Positions 1-6,867 of a DNA stretch of 8,198 bases are shown in pieces. The notes under the pieces are model-generated. The model was not told where the DNA came from, made no database searches, and was given only the letters and a program-made list of their open reading frames with translations. The position numbers and the translations under genes are program-made. Positions within the stretch are counted from its first letter, which is position 1. Each line of letters opens with the position of its first letter. Origin of the DNA: Planctomycetota bacterium (lineage in GTDB: Bacteria > Planctomycetota > PUPC01 > JACPCR01); the NCBI GenBank assembly GCA_030740295.1, contig JASLXP010000490.1:1-8198 (forward strand), in the 5' to 3' direction.

Positions 1-2436
1 CCGACACTGCGGGATGCTATCGAATCCTTCGTCGAGACATGGCCGAACACAAGGCACGTGCAATACGATCCTGTTTCATACTCGGCCATTCTTGAAGCGC
101 ACCAGGTGACGAACGGTCAGCGCATCCTTCCTTGGTATCGGTTCGATCGGGCGCGGGTTATCGTGAGCTTCGATGCTGATTTTCTCGGCACGTGGATCTC
201 TCCTGTCGAGTTTGCTCACGATTGGTCAAAAAACCGTAAGCTTGCTGAAGACGGCACCGGCATGTCCAGGCACGTCCAGTTCGAAGCACGTATGTCGATC
301 ACCGGCGCTAATGCGGACGAGCGCTTCCCCCTTGCACCATCGAAGCTGGAGGCTGCCATTCTCGAGCTCGGTCGCAAGATCGCGGCCAGGCTCAAGTTTG
401 AGATCGGCGAACGCGTCCTGGCTTCGGGGACATTTTCTGGCCTTGATGAAAGCAAGCTTGAGTCACTCGCCACCGATCTCACCGAAAACGCGGGCCGCAG
501 CCTTGTCGTGTGCGGCTCGCACAACGTGCGTGCTCAACTGGCGGTCAACTTCATCAATCACATGCTCCTCAACTACGGCGAAACCCTCGACATCGAACGG
601 CCCTCTCTGCAATCGCAGGGCAGCGATGAAGACTCCTGGCAGCTCCTCGGCGAGATGAAGCGCGGTGAGGTCGATGCGCTGTTCTTGCTCGATACCAATC
701 CGGCCTATCACCATCCCGCGGGCGAAGAATTTGCCGAAGCGATGAAAGGCATCGGGCTGACGGTCTCCCTGGCTCAGCGCAGTGATGAGACAGCGCAGCA
801 CGTGAAACTGCTCTGCCCGGATCATCACTCCCTTGAATCGTGGAAGGACTCCCGACCGCACTTCGGTGTCTACAGCCTGTTCCAGCCGCTCATTGCACCG
901 CTCTACAAGACGAGGTCAGCCCTGGAGAGTTTTCTGACGTGGACAGGCAACGCCCAAAATGCCTACGACGCGCTCAAGCAGTTTTGGCAGAAAAACATTC
1001 ATACTCGCATCCCCGATGCCGGCAGTTTCCAGAGCTTCTGGGATGCGGCTCTGCACGACGGCGTTGCACTGGTCGACAGCGAGCGTATCGAGTCTTCTCC
1101 GTTCAACATCCAGGCGTTGCCGAAAGAACAGACAGGAGATTCTGATGGGGAAGGCAAGGGCGACTTCGAGCTCGTAACCTTCGCCTCGGTCGGCATCGGC
1201 GATGGCGCGCAGGCCAACAATCCCTGGCTGCAGGAACTGCCCGATCCGGTCACAAAGATGACGTGGGGCAACGCGGCCTCGATGTCACCCGGTACGGCGA
1301 AGAAACTGAAAACGAAAGACGGTCGAGTGGTCGAGATCAGCGCCGGCCCTCACAATGTACGCCTGCCTGTTCAGATTCAGCGGGGAATGCCGGAAGGCGT
1401 TGTTGCAGCCGCGCTCGGCTATGGGCGTACGAATGCCGGTGAGGTCGCGGCGAACTTTCCGATGGAGAAGATGTTCTCTCTGGAGAAGGAACTGCTGGGC
1501 GGCGCAAATCTGTATCCCTTCATCGGCACTCCAAAAGTCAACGTCAAGAAGACGCGCAAGAAGTCGCCGCTGGCAAAGTCACAGACCTTCGATTACCAGA
1601 CCGAGCCCATCACTGGGCATGAACGGCAGATCCTCAGAGAAATCTCGCTGGCCGAGCATAAGGAGAATGGCCACGACGATCATGGTGCACACGAGGACGT
1701 CAGCCTCTGGCCGGAGCACGAATATGAAGGCCACAAGTGGGCCATGGTGATCGACCTCAATGCATGCACGGGCTGCTCCGCCTGTGCCATCGCGTGCCAG
1801 GCTGAAAACAACATTCCGGTCGTCGGCAAAGCCGAAGTTCGCAAGAGCCGCGATATGCACTGGATGCGCCTGGATCGTTACTACAGCGGCTCTCCGGACG
1901 AACCAGATGAACAGCCCGAGGTCGGGTTCATGCCGATGCTCTGCCAGCATTGCGATAACGCGCCTTGCGAAACCGTCTGCCCCGTCCTGGCCACGCTGCA
2001 TAGTTCAGAGGGCCTTAATATGCAGGTGTACAACCGCTGCGTGGGCACCCGTTACTGCGCTAACAACTGCCCTTACAAGGTGCGCCGCTTCAACTGGTTC
2101 GACTATTCGCACAATGACCTCGTACAGAACCTCGTGCTCAACCCGGACGTCACCGTCCGCACCCGCGGTGTCATCGAAAAATGTTCGTCCTGTGTCCAGC
2201 GGATCGCTGAAGTCAAAGAGAGGGCCAAGGGCGAAAACAGAAAACTCGCCGACGGCGAAATCCAGCCTGCGTGTATGCAGAGCTGCCCATCGCAGGCAAT
2301 CGCCTTCGGCGATATTAATGACCCCAAGAGCCGCGTCTCGAAGCTCTCAAAGGACAAGAGGGCTTACGGGGCCGTCGCGGAAGTAGGCACGAAACCAAGT
2401 GTGAAGTATCTGACCAAAGTGAGGAACAAGGCATGA
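1..2436 (+). CDS. actB: ActB, iron-sulfur/molybdopterin-like subunit of alternative complex III (5' partial)
   Basis: Periplasm-facing subunit that carries electrons from the quinol site in ActC to the c hemes of ActA/ActE. The frame is open from base 1, so the N-terminus is missing; the GTG at 58 is internal. Of the 811 visible residues, about 1-500 resemble the molybdopterin oxidoreductase fold, which in ActB is known to lack the cofactor. A His-rich linker follows, then an Fe-S domain with the usual ActB cysteine sets: four Cys at 1765-1797; four at 1942-1980; three at 2038-2070 with Thr (ACC, 2047) where a fourth Cys would stand; and paired sets at 2182-2193 and 2272-2286. The Thr substitution matches the [3Fe-4S] cluster of characterised ActB proteins, giving three [4Fe-4S] plus one [3Fe-4S]. 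Phrases such as NACTGCSACAIACQAENNIP and RYCANNCPYKVRRFN are typical of ActB. Any Tat signal lies outside the window. The frame is intact to the TGA at 2434-2436. Confidence 0.95.
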   Translation, partial: PTLRDAIESFVETWPNTRHVQYDPVSYSAILEAHQVTNGQRILPWYRFDRARVIVSFDADFLGTWISPVEFAHDWSKNRKLAEDGTGMSRHVQFEARMSITGANADERFPLAPSKLEAAILELGRKIAARLKFEIGERVLASGTFSGLDESKLESLATDLTENAGRSLVVCGSHNVRAQLAVNFINHMLLNYGETLDIERPSLQSQGSDEDSWQLLGEMKRGEVDALFLLDTNPAYHHPAGEEFAEAMKGIGLTVSLAQRSDETAQHVKLLCPDHHSLESWKDSRPHFGVYSLFQPLIAPLYKTRSALESFLTWTGNAQNAYDALKQFWQKNIHTRIPDAGSFQSFWDAALHDGVALVDSERIESSPFNIQALPKEQTGDSDGEGKGDFELVTFASVGIGDGAQANNPWLQELPDPVTKMTWGNAASMSPGTAKKLKTKDGRVVEISAGPHNVRLPVQIQRGMPEGVVAAALGYGRTNAGEVAANFPMEKMFSLEKELLGGANLYPFIGTPKVNVKKTRKKSPLAKSQTFDYQTEPITGHERQILREISLAEHKENGHDDHGAHEDVSLWPEHEYEGHKWAMVIDLNACTGCSACAIACQAENNIPVVGKAEVRKSRDMHWMRLDRYYSGSPDEPDEQPEVGFMPMLCQHCDNAPCETVCPVLATLHSSEGLNMQVYNRCVGTRYCANNCPYKVRRFNWFDYSHNDLVQNLVLNPDVTVRTRGVIEKCSSCVQRIAEVKERAKGENRKLADGEIQPACMQSCPSQAIAFGDINDPKSRVSKLSKDKRAYGAVAEVGTKPSVKYLTKVRNKA

Positions 2437-2439
2437 GGC

Positions 2440-2471
2440 CAGAGGTACAAAGGTCCAAAGGTCTAAGGTTC
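2440..2471. repeat. Degenerate 8-bp tandem repeat after actB
   Basis: Four successive octamers can be read just after the actB stop: CAGAGGTA, CAAAGGTC, CAAAGGTC and TAAGGTTC. The two central units are identical and the outer ones are decayed copies. The third position of the last unit's frame supplies an in-frame TAA (2464) upstream of actC. No function can be assigned. It could be a simple-sequence expansion or a binding-site cluster. Confidence 0.55.
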
Positions 2472-2485
2472 AGAAGACGCTGCAG

Positions 2486-2523
2486 GTGGGCGTCGCGAAG
2501 CGAAGCGGAGTCAGCCCGCCCAC
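2486..2523. repeat. Nested inverted repeat in the actB-actC gap
   Basis: GTGGGCG (2486-2492) is the exact reverse complement of CGCCCAC (2517-2523). Just inside it, TCGC-GAA-GCGA (2493-2503) forms a second small hairpin. No T-run follows, so it is unlikely to be a classical intrinsic terminator. It may be a REP-like intergenic palindrome or an mRNA processing/stability hairpin between actB and the downstream genes. By eye only; no other copies are in the window. Confidence 0.45.
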
Positions 2524-2550
2524 ACACACCCACTCACCCGAACGTCTGAA

Positions 2551-3960
2551 ATGAGCGACACCGAATACACCTTCATCACCACCAGAGAGGCTGGCTATCA
2601 AGAGCCGGTTTACTCCGAGCTGCGCCAGCCGCTCATCGCAGGGGACAAGCATCCCTGCGATGTGACGAAGGACGTCTGCGCGCCGCTGGAAGGCAAGCCG
2701 ACCGGCGCGTGGTACGCGGGCTTCCTGTGCGCGTTTTCCGCGTTGATGGTGGGAGTGCTCCTGGTCGTGCATCAGATCTGGACGGGTATCGGAACCTGGG
2801 GACTGAACAAGACCGTCGGTTGGGGATGGGCGATTACGAACTTTGTTTTCTGGGTCGGTATCGGGCACGCAGGAACGCTCATCTCGGCCATCCTGTTCCT
2901 GTTTCGTCAGAAGTGGCGCACCTCTGTTAATCGCACTGCCGAGGCTATGACCATCTTTGCCGTGATGTGCGCGGGCATCTTTCCTCTCATTCACATGGGG
3001 CGTCCCTGGCTGGCGTACTGGGTGTTCCCGTATCCGAATATGCGCGGGCCCTTGTGGGTGAATTTTCGTTCGCCGTTATTGTGGGACGTCTTTGCCATCT
3101 CGACATATTTCCTGGTCTCGCTGACCTTCTGGTACTTCGGGCTCATACCCGATCTGGCCACGCTGCGTGACCGAGCCAGAGGGCTGCGGAAGAAGATCTA
3201 TGGATTCTTCAGCCTTGGCTGGAATGGCTCGTTTCGCACTTGGTCCCGTTACGAGATCGTGTATCTGCTGCTGGCCGGTCTCGCCACGCCGCTGGTCTTT
3301 TCCGTGCACACCATTGTCAGTTTCGATTTTGCGACTTCGGTCATTCCCGGCTGGCACTCGACCATATTCCCGCCGTACTTTGTTTGCGGCGCGATCTTCT
3401 CAGGCATGTCCCTGGTCGTTTCGTTGATGATTATCGCGCGCAAAGTCATGCGATTCGAGGACTACATCACGGTGAGGCACCTCGACGCGATGGCCCGTCT
3501 CATCCTGCTGACCTCGTGCATCGTCTCGCTCGCCTATATGACGGAGATCTTCACCGCGTGGTACAGCGTGAATCCCTTCGAGCAGTTCATCTTCGCCAAT
3601 CGCGCCTTTGGACCCTACGGCTGGGCATTCGCCATCATGATGACCTGCAACGTTCTCATCCCGCAACTGCTCTGGTTCAAAAAGGCGCGCACCACACCGA
3701 TGCTCCTGTTTCCAATCACTGTTTTCGTGAACATCGGTATGTGGTACGAACGCTTCGTCATCATTTCGAGTTCCCTGCATCGAGATTTTCTGCCGTCAAG
3801 CTGGAGCTATTACTCGGCCTCGTGGGTCGAGGTCGGCATCCTGCTCGGCAGCTTCGGATTATTCTTCACCTGTTTCTTCCTCTTCTGCCGCTTCCTCCCC
3901 ATGATCGCCATGGCTGAGGTGAAGGGAGTGCTTGGATATGGAAAGAAGAGTAGTGAGTAA
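2551..3960 (+). CDS. actC: ActC, NrfD/PsrC-like quinol-binding membrane subunit of alternative complex III
   Basis: Integral membrane subunit that holds the quinol oxidation site next to the [3Fe-4S] cluster of ActB, and may also move protons. It has 469 residues, the usual family length. About ten hydrophobic helices are visible (roughly residues 52-75, 95-118, 132-150, 178-200, 238-258, 274-296, 315-335, 355-375, 385-405, 424-448). Family phrases include [20 protein letters not shown] with His106, the H148-M-G-R-P-W motif, and HTIVSFDFA with His253 and Asp259. The start is firm: in the reading frame after the TAA at 2464, ATG 2551 is the first possible start codon. No convincing Shine-Dalgarno sequence precedes it. 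The TAA at 3958-3960 overlaps the actD ATG by one base, so actD is probably coupled. The 114-base gap from actB is the only sizeable gap inside the operon. PsrC/NrfD in other complexes is a less likely reading given the neighbours. Confidence 0.95.
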   Translation: MSDTEYTFITTREAGYQEPVYSELRQPLIAGDKHPCDVTKDVCAPLEGKPTGAWYAGFLCAFSALMVGVLLVVHQIWTGIGTWGLNKTVGWGWAITNFVFWVGIGHAGTLISAILFLFRQKWRTSVNRTAEAMTIFAVMCAGIFPLIHMGRPWLAYWVFPYPNMRGPLWVNFRSPLLWDVFAISTYFLVSLTFWYFGLIPDLATLRDRARGLRKKIYGFFSLGWNGSFRTWSRYEIVYLLLAGLATPLVFSVHTIVSFDFATSVIPGWHSTIFPPYFVCGAIFSGMSLVVSLMIIARKVMRFEDYITVRHLDAMARLILLTSCIVSLAYMTEIFTAWYSVNPFEQFIFANRAFGPYGWAFAIMMTCNVLIPQLLWFKKARTTPMLLFPITVFVNIGMWYERFVIISSSLHRDFLPSSWSYYSASWVEVGILLGSFGLFFTCFFLFCRFLPMIAMAEVKGVLGYGKKSSE

Positions 3961-4463
3961 TGACTAACGTCTTCGCCACCTTCAACGACGAACACTCGCT
4001 CCTTGCGGCCGCACGGTCTGCGAGAGAAGAGGACCTTGTGATTGTCGATGCTTATACGCCGTATCCTGTCCACGGGCTTGAAGCTGCGATGGGGATTCGG
4101 CGCAGCCGGCTCACCTATGCCTGTTTCCTTTTCGGCGCGGCCGGGCTGATCGGCGGACTGGGCTTTCAGCTATGGGTGTTCATGGTCAACTGGCCGATGA
4201 ATGTCGGTGGCAAGTCTCTTAACGCGTTGCCGGCGCTGATACCGGTGGCGTTTGAAACGGCCATTCTGTTTGCCGCGCTCGGCACCGTCGTGACCTTTTT
4301 TGCGGTTGCACGACTCTTTCCCGGCAAGAGAGCATCTCTTGCTGCCGAGGGTATTACCGACAGCCAGTTCGTGCTGGCCGTGGAATCTGATGACGGTGAG
4401 CGGGCGAAGGAATTCTTTGAAGACCAGGGCGCGGTGAAGGTCGAGATGGAGGAGATTTCATGA
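3960..4463 (+). CDS. actD: ActD, small membrane subunit of alternative complex III (DUF3341 family)
   Basis: Small subunit that packs against ActC/ActF. Its precise role is not settled in the family. Its 167 residues match the usual length. The layout is a cytoplasmic N-terminal region (1-50) with the family phrase YTPYPVHGLEAAMGIRRSRL, two membrane helices (about 53-75 and 92-118) separated by a loop with NWPMNVGGKSLNALPALIPV, and a short C-terminal soluble domain (about 130-167, TDSQFVLAVES). These phrases are highly characteristic of ActD. Translation begins at an ATG sharing one base with the actC stop (TAATG), and the stop overlaps the actE start (ATGA, 4460-4463). This implies coupled translation across C-D-E. 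No truncation or oddity is seen. Confidence 0.94.
   Translation: MTNVFATFNDEHSLLAAARSAREEDLVIVDAYTPYPVHGLEAAMGIRRSRLTYACFLFGAAGLIGGLGFQLWVFMVNWPMNVGGKSLNALPALIPVAFETAILFAALGTVVTFFAVARLFPGKRASLAAEGITDSQFVLAVESDDGERAKEFFEDQGAVKVEMEEIS
4448..4453 (+). promoter_or_regulatory. Strong ribosome binding site for actE
   Basis: GGAGGA lies within the last codons of actD, six bases before the actE ATG at 4460. It is the best Shine-Dalgarno match in the window and confirms the actE start; actC and actF have much weaker upstream sequences. It suggests that the large multiheme subunit is translated by new initiation as well as by coupling to actD. Confidence 0.75.
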
Positions 4464-6832
4464 AGCAGCACGGCTGGCTCATCGCACTGATTCTCGGACT
4501 GGTGCTTCTCTTTGTCGGCGCGAGGCTTAAGCGGGATTACCGTGAGCCAAACGGTGAGATTTTCGTTGAGATGGTGCGCGCACCGGCCTACAGGTCACAG
4601 AGCGCCAACTCAGTCCTTCCCAACGGACGGACCCTGCAGCCGCCTGTCAAAGGCACGATACCGAGAGGCTTCCAGCCCATCCATTTTTCACCCGATGAAT
4701 CAGGGCGACAGCGTGCCGCAGCCGAACTGAACAATACTGAGCCGCGCACACTCAGAGTGCTGGAGCGGGGCAAGCATGTCTATGGCAATTTCTGTCTTCA
4801 CTGCCACGGTCGCACCGGGCGTGGGGACGGCAAGGTCGCTCAAGCTGCTCCAACACTTTCCATGGCGATCAACACAAAGGTTTCCTACGAACTGACTGAC
4901 GGCGATCTATTCCACATCATCACGTACGGCCGCAACAACATGCCGCCGCACGCCACGCAGATTCCTCAGGCCGACCGGTGGAAGCTCATCCACTTTCTTC
5001 GTGACCTTCAGGAAAACGAATCCGCAAGACTGGAGAAAATGGGGCTCGTCTTTGAAGAACAGGAAGACCCGCGCAGACACAGCCTGGTGTCAGTCGATTA
5101 CGGGCGTGAGCTCTACGATGCCAATTGCGGCTCATGCCACGGCAAGGATGGTCGTTATCCCGTTCAAGGCGCACCGACCCTCAATCACCCTCGCGTGCTC
5201 GCTGTGGCGGCCGATGATTACTACCTGGACATCATTACCCACGGCCGCAAGGGCACGCAGATGGCTGCCTGGGAAAAGAACCTGACGCCGACACAGATCC
5301 GCAGCCTTGTTAAGTATTTTCGCTCGTGGATTCCTGAGCGGAGTGATCGGGACAAGGTGGCTCGCAGCGAAGGCAGTATCCGCATGGGAAAAGCTCTTTT
5401 CCGCGGCAATTGTGCGGGATGTCACGGCACGAGGGGGCAAGGGGGGATCGGTAACGCGCTCAACTCTCCTTCGTTTCTCGCTGTCGCCTCTGATTCGTTT
5501 CTGCGGGACACCATCTCCATCGGCCGCAAGCATACGGCCATGCCTTCCGGGGCCGAGCTTTCGAACGAAGATATGTCGGACATCCTTGCGTGGATTCGAT
5601 CCTGGGCGCCACCGAAGAGCAGTTGGGGTGATGTCAAAAGACTACTGCCTGATGCAAATGCCCGAATCGGGAAAAAGATCTACCGCGCCAAGTGCGCTTC
5701 ATGCCACGACAAGAAAGGGGAAGGAGGGATTGGCTCGCGCCTTAACAGCCAGAGCTTCCTCGCTCTAGCGGAAGATGAGTTTCTTTATCGAGCCATCGCC
5801 GAAGGGCGCCCCGGCACTGCGATGCCGGCGTGGGGTTTCCTCTCGAACGAGGATGTTGCCGACCTGATCACATTCATTCGTGACTGGCAGAAGATAGAGC
5901 CGAACAGGCACGCGGCCAGACACAACGGAGGACGTGCGCAGTTTGGCGAGATGCTCTACCGCATGGCCTGCCGAGCTTGTCACGGACCGGAAAGTAGCGG
6001 CGGGGTCGGTGGCCAGTTGGGGAACCCGGTTTTCCTCGATTCAGCGAGCGACCATTTCCTGTGGCACACTATCGCCCATGGCAAAGACGGCACGGCCATG
6101 CGCGGCTTTCTCGAAGGCACCCCAGGCGGCGCGCTCGTCCCCATGGCCGCGTCCGACATCGACCACATCATTGCTTACCTGCGTCAGATACAGTCCATGC
6201 CTCGCATGGAACCGCTCAAACGGGTAAGGACGGGCACATCTATCGCCCTGGGAAAGGAAATCTTTGAGACCAAAGGAGGATGTGCCAAGTGTCACGGCGC
6301 CCAAGGCGAAGGCGCTTCCGGCCCTGCGATCGGCAACCCAGATTTCCTGCGTGTTGCGTCGGACGGCTACCTCGCAGCCACCACTATTCTTGGCCGCGAA
6401 AATACGGAGATGCTCTCTTTCTATCGGGGCGGAAACGTGAAGCTCTCGCAGGAGGACGTCGAAAATGTCGTGGGCTACATTCGCTCTTTCGAGAACCGTA
6501 CCCACATGCCGCCACGCCGCGTCGAATCGACCGACACCATCGTCGGCGAAGGCAAAAAGCTCTTCGTCAAGAACTGCGCCGGCTGCCATGGCAGCGATGG
6601 GCTCGGACCGGCCCTCCGACAGACTATCCCGAGCTACGCGCCATCTATCAACAACCAGGAATTTTTGAAGGCCGCCGATGACGGGTTCCTGCTGGCCACC
6701 ATCGCCATGGGCCGCCCAGGCACTCCCATGCGCCCGTTCGCCAAGGGCCTGAGCAGTATCGCAGAACTGTCAACGGAAGAGATTCGGCAGATCGTCGCCT
6801 TTATTCGGAGTTGGCAGAAGGGAAGCGAGTGA
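4460..6832 (+). CDS. actE: ActE-type cytochrome c with seven c-type heme domains (alternative complex III)
   Basis: Membrane-anchored c-type cytochrome at the electron-exit side of ACIII. Residues 7-20 form an N-terminal hydrophobic anchor. There is no Cys before residue 112, so no lipobox. Residues 55-70 carry the ActE hallmark NGRTLQPPVKGTIPRG. Seven CxxCH sites follow: residues 112-116 (CLHCH), 223-227 (CGSCH), 318-322 (CAGCH), 412-416 (CASCH), 504-508 (CRACH), 608-612 (CAKCH) and 706-710 (CAGCH). Each has a downstream candidate axial Met (161, 268, 361, 455, 547 or 562, 651, 757). Domain 1 is the canonical ActE cytochrome. Domains 2-7 share a pattern (FLAxAsDxFL...GRxGTxMP...LSxEDV..IxxxIRSW) and look like tandem duplicates. 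Typical ActE is a monoheme protein of roughly 200 residues, so 790 is exceptional. The frame is open throughout with no sign of artificial fusion. Identity as ActE is sure from position and domain 1; the function of the extra hemes is inference. Confidence 0.93.
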   Translation: MKQHGWLIALILGLVLLFVGARLKRDYREPNGEIFVEMVRAPAYRSQSANSVLPNGRTLQPPVKGTIPRGFQPIHFSPDESGRQRAAAELNNTEPRTLRVLERGKHVYGNFCLHCHGRTGRGDGKVAQAAPTLSMAINTKVSYELTDGDLFHIITYGRNNMPPHATQIPQADRWKLIHFLRDLQENESARLEKMGLVFEEQEDPRRHSLVSVDYGRELYDANCGSCHGKDGRYPVQGAPTLNHPRVLAVAADDYYLDIITHGRKGTQMAAWEKNLTPTQIRSLVKYFRSWIPERSDRDKVARSEGSIRMGKALFRGNCAGCHGTRGQGGIGNALNSPSFLAVASDSFLRDTISIGRKHTAMPSGAELSNEDMSDILAWIRSWAPPKSSWGDVKRLLPDANARIGKKIYRAKCASCHDKKGEGGIGSRLNSQSFLALAEDEFLYRAIAEGRPGTAMPAWGFLSNEDVADLITFIRDWQKIEPNRHAARHNGGRAQFGEMLYRMACRACHGPESSGGVGGQLGNPVFLDSASDHFLWHTIAHGKDGTAMRGFLEGTPGGALVPMAASDIDHIIAYLRQIQSMPRMEPLKRVRTGTSIALGKEIFETKGGCAKCHGAQGEGASGPAIGNPDFLRVASDGYLAATTILGRENTEMLSFYRGGNVKLSQEDVENVVGYIRSFENRTHMPPRRVESTDTIVGEGKKLFVKNCAGCHGSDGLGPALRQTIPSYAPSINNQEFLKAADDGFLLATIAMGRPGTPMRPFAKGLSSIAELSTEEIRQIVAFIRSWQKGSE
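5081..6829 (+). repeat. Six-fold tandem cytochrome c domain array within actE
   Basis: Codons 208-790 encode six successive monoheme cytochrome c units, with CxxCH-to-CxxCH spacings of 95, 94, 92, 104 and 98 residues (111 from domain 1 to domain 2). Units 3 and 4 are closest, with about half of positions identical by eye. Unit 2 has a modified loop after its heme site (CHGKDGRYPVQGAP). Units 5-7 have longer Met loops (MRGFLEG, MLSFYRGG, MRPFAKG). Unit 4 has CHD rather than CHG. No long DNA-level identity was seen between units, so the duplication is old and the units have been kept functional. Confidence 0.85.
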
Positions 6833-6867
6833 TGGATTTTCGAAGATTGGGAATGCTGAAGCCATGA
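6832..6867 (+). CDS. Possible 11-residue coupling/leader ORF between actE and actF
   Basis: An ATG overlapping the actE stop (TGATG, 6830-6834) opens an 11-codon frame, MDFRRLGMLKP, that ends in a TGA overlapping the actF ATG (ATGA, 6864-6867). It thus bridges the whole actE-actF gap with an overlap at each end. An AAGGGA-like sequence (about 6818-6823) sits at a usable distance before its ATG, whereas actF itself has only a weak upstream site. It may serve to pass ribosomes from actE to actF; the peptide itself need not have a function. It could equally be chance in a 31-base gap. Confidence 0.3.
   Translation: MDFRRLGMLKP

Noticed and set aside
58..60. GTG as the start of actB
   Set aside because: The same frame is open to base 1 and the encoded residues before it read as normal protein. 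ActB proteins are far longer than 792 residues at this domain content, so the gene begins upstream of the window.
1760..2386. 208-codon open frame in another + frame inside actB
   Set aside because: It lies wholly within the conserved Fe-S region of actB. Its translation is Arg/Ser/Ala-rich low-complexity shadow with no family resemblance.
3240..3917. 225-codon open frame inside actC
   Set aside because: It overlaps the conserved helices of actC in a different frame, is His/Arg-rich, and has no motif or ribosome binding site.
2551..3960. Polysulfide/tetrathionate/nitrite reductase operon (Psr/Nrf type) instead of ACIII
   Set aside because: ActC and ActF are NrfD-like. However, the gene order, an ActB with fused molybdopterin-like and Fe-S domains, the typical ActD and the ActE hallmark segment identify ACIII.
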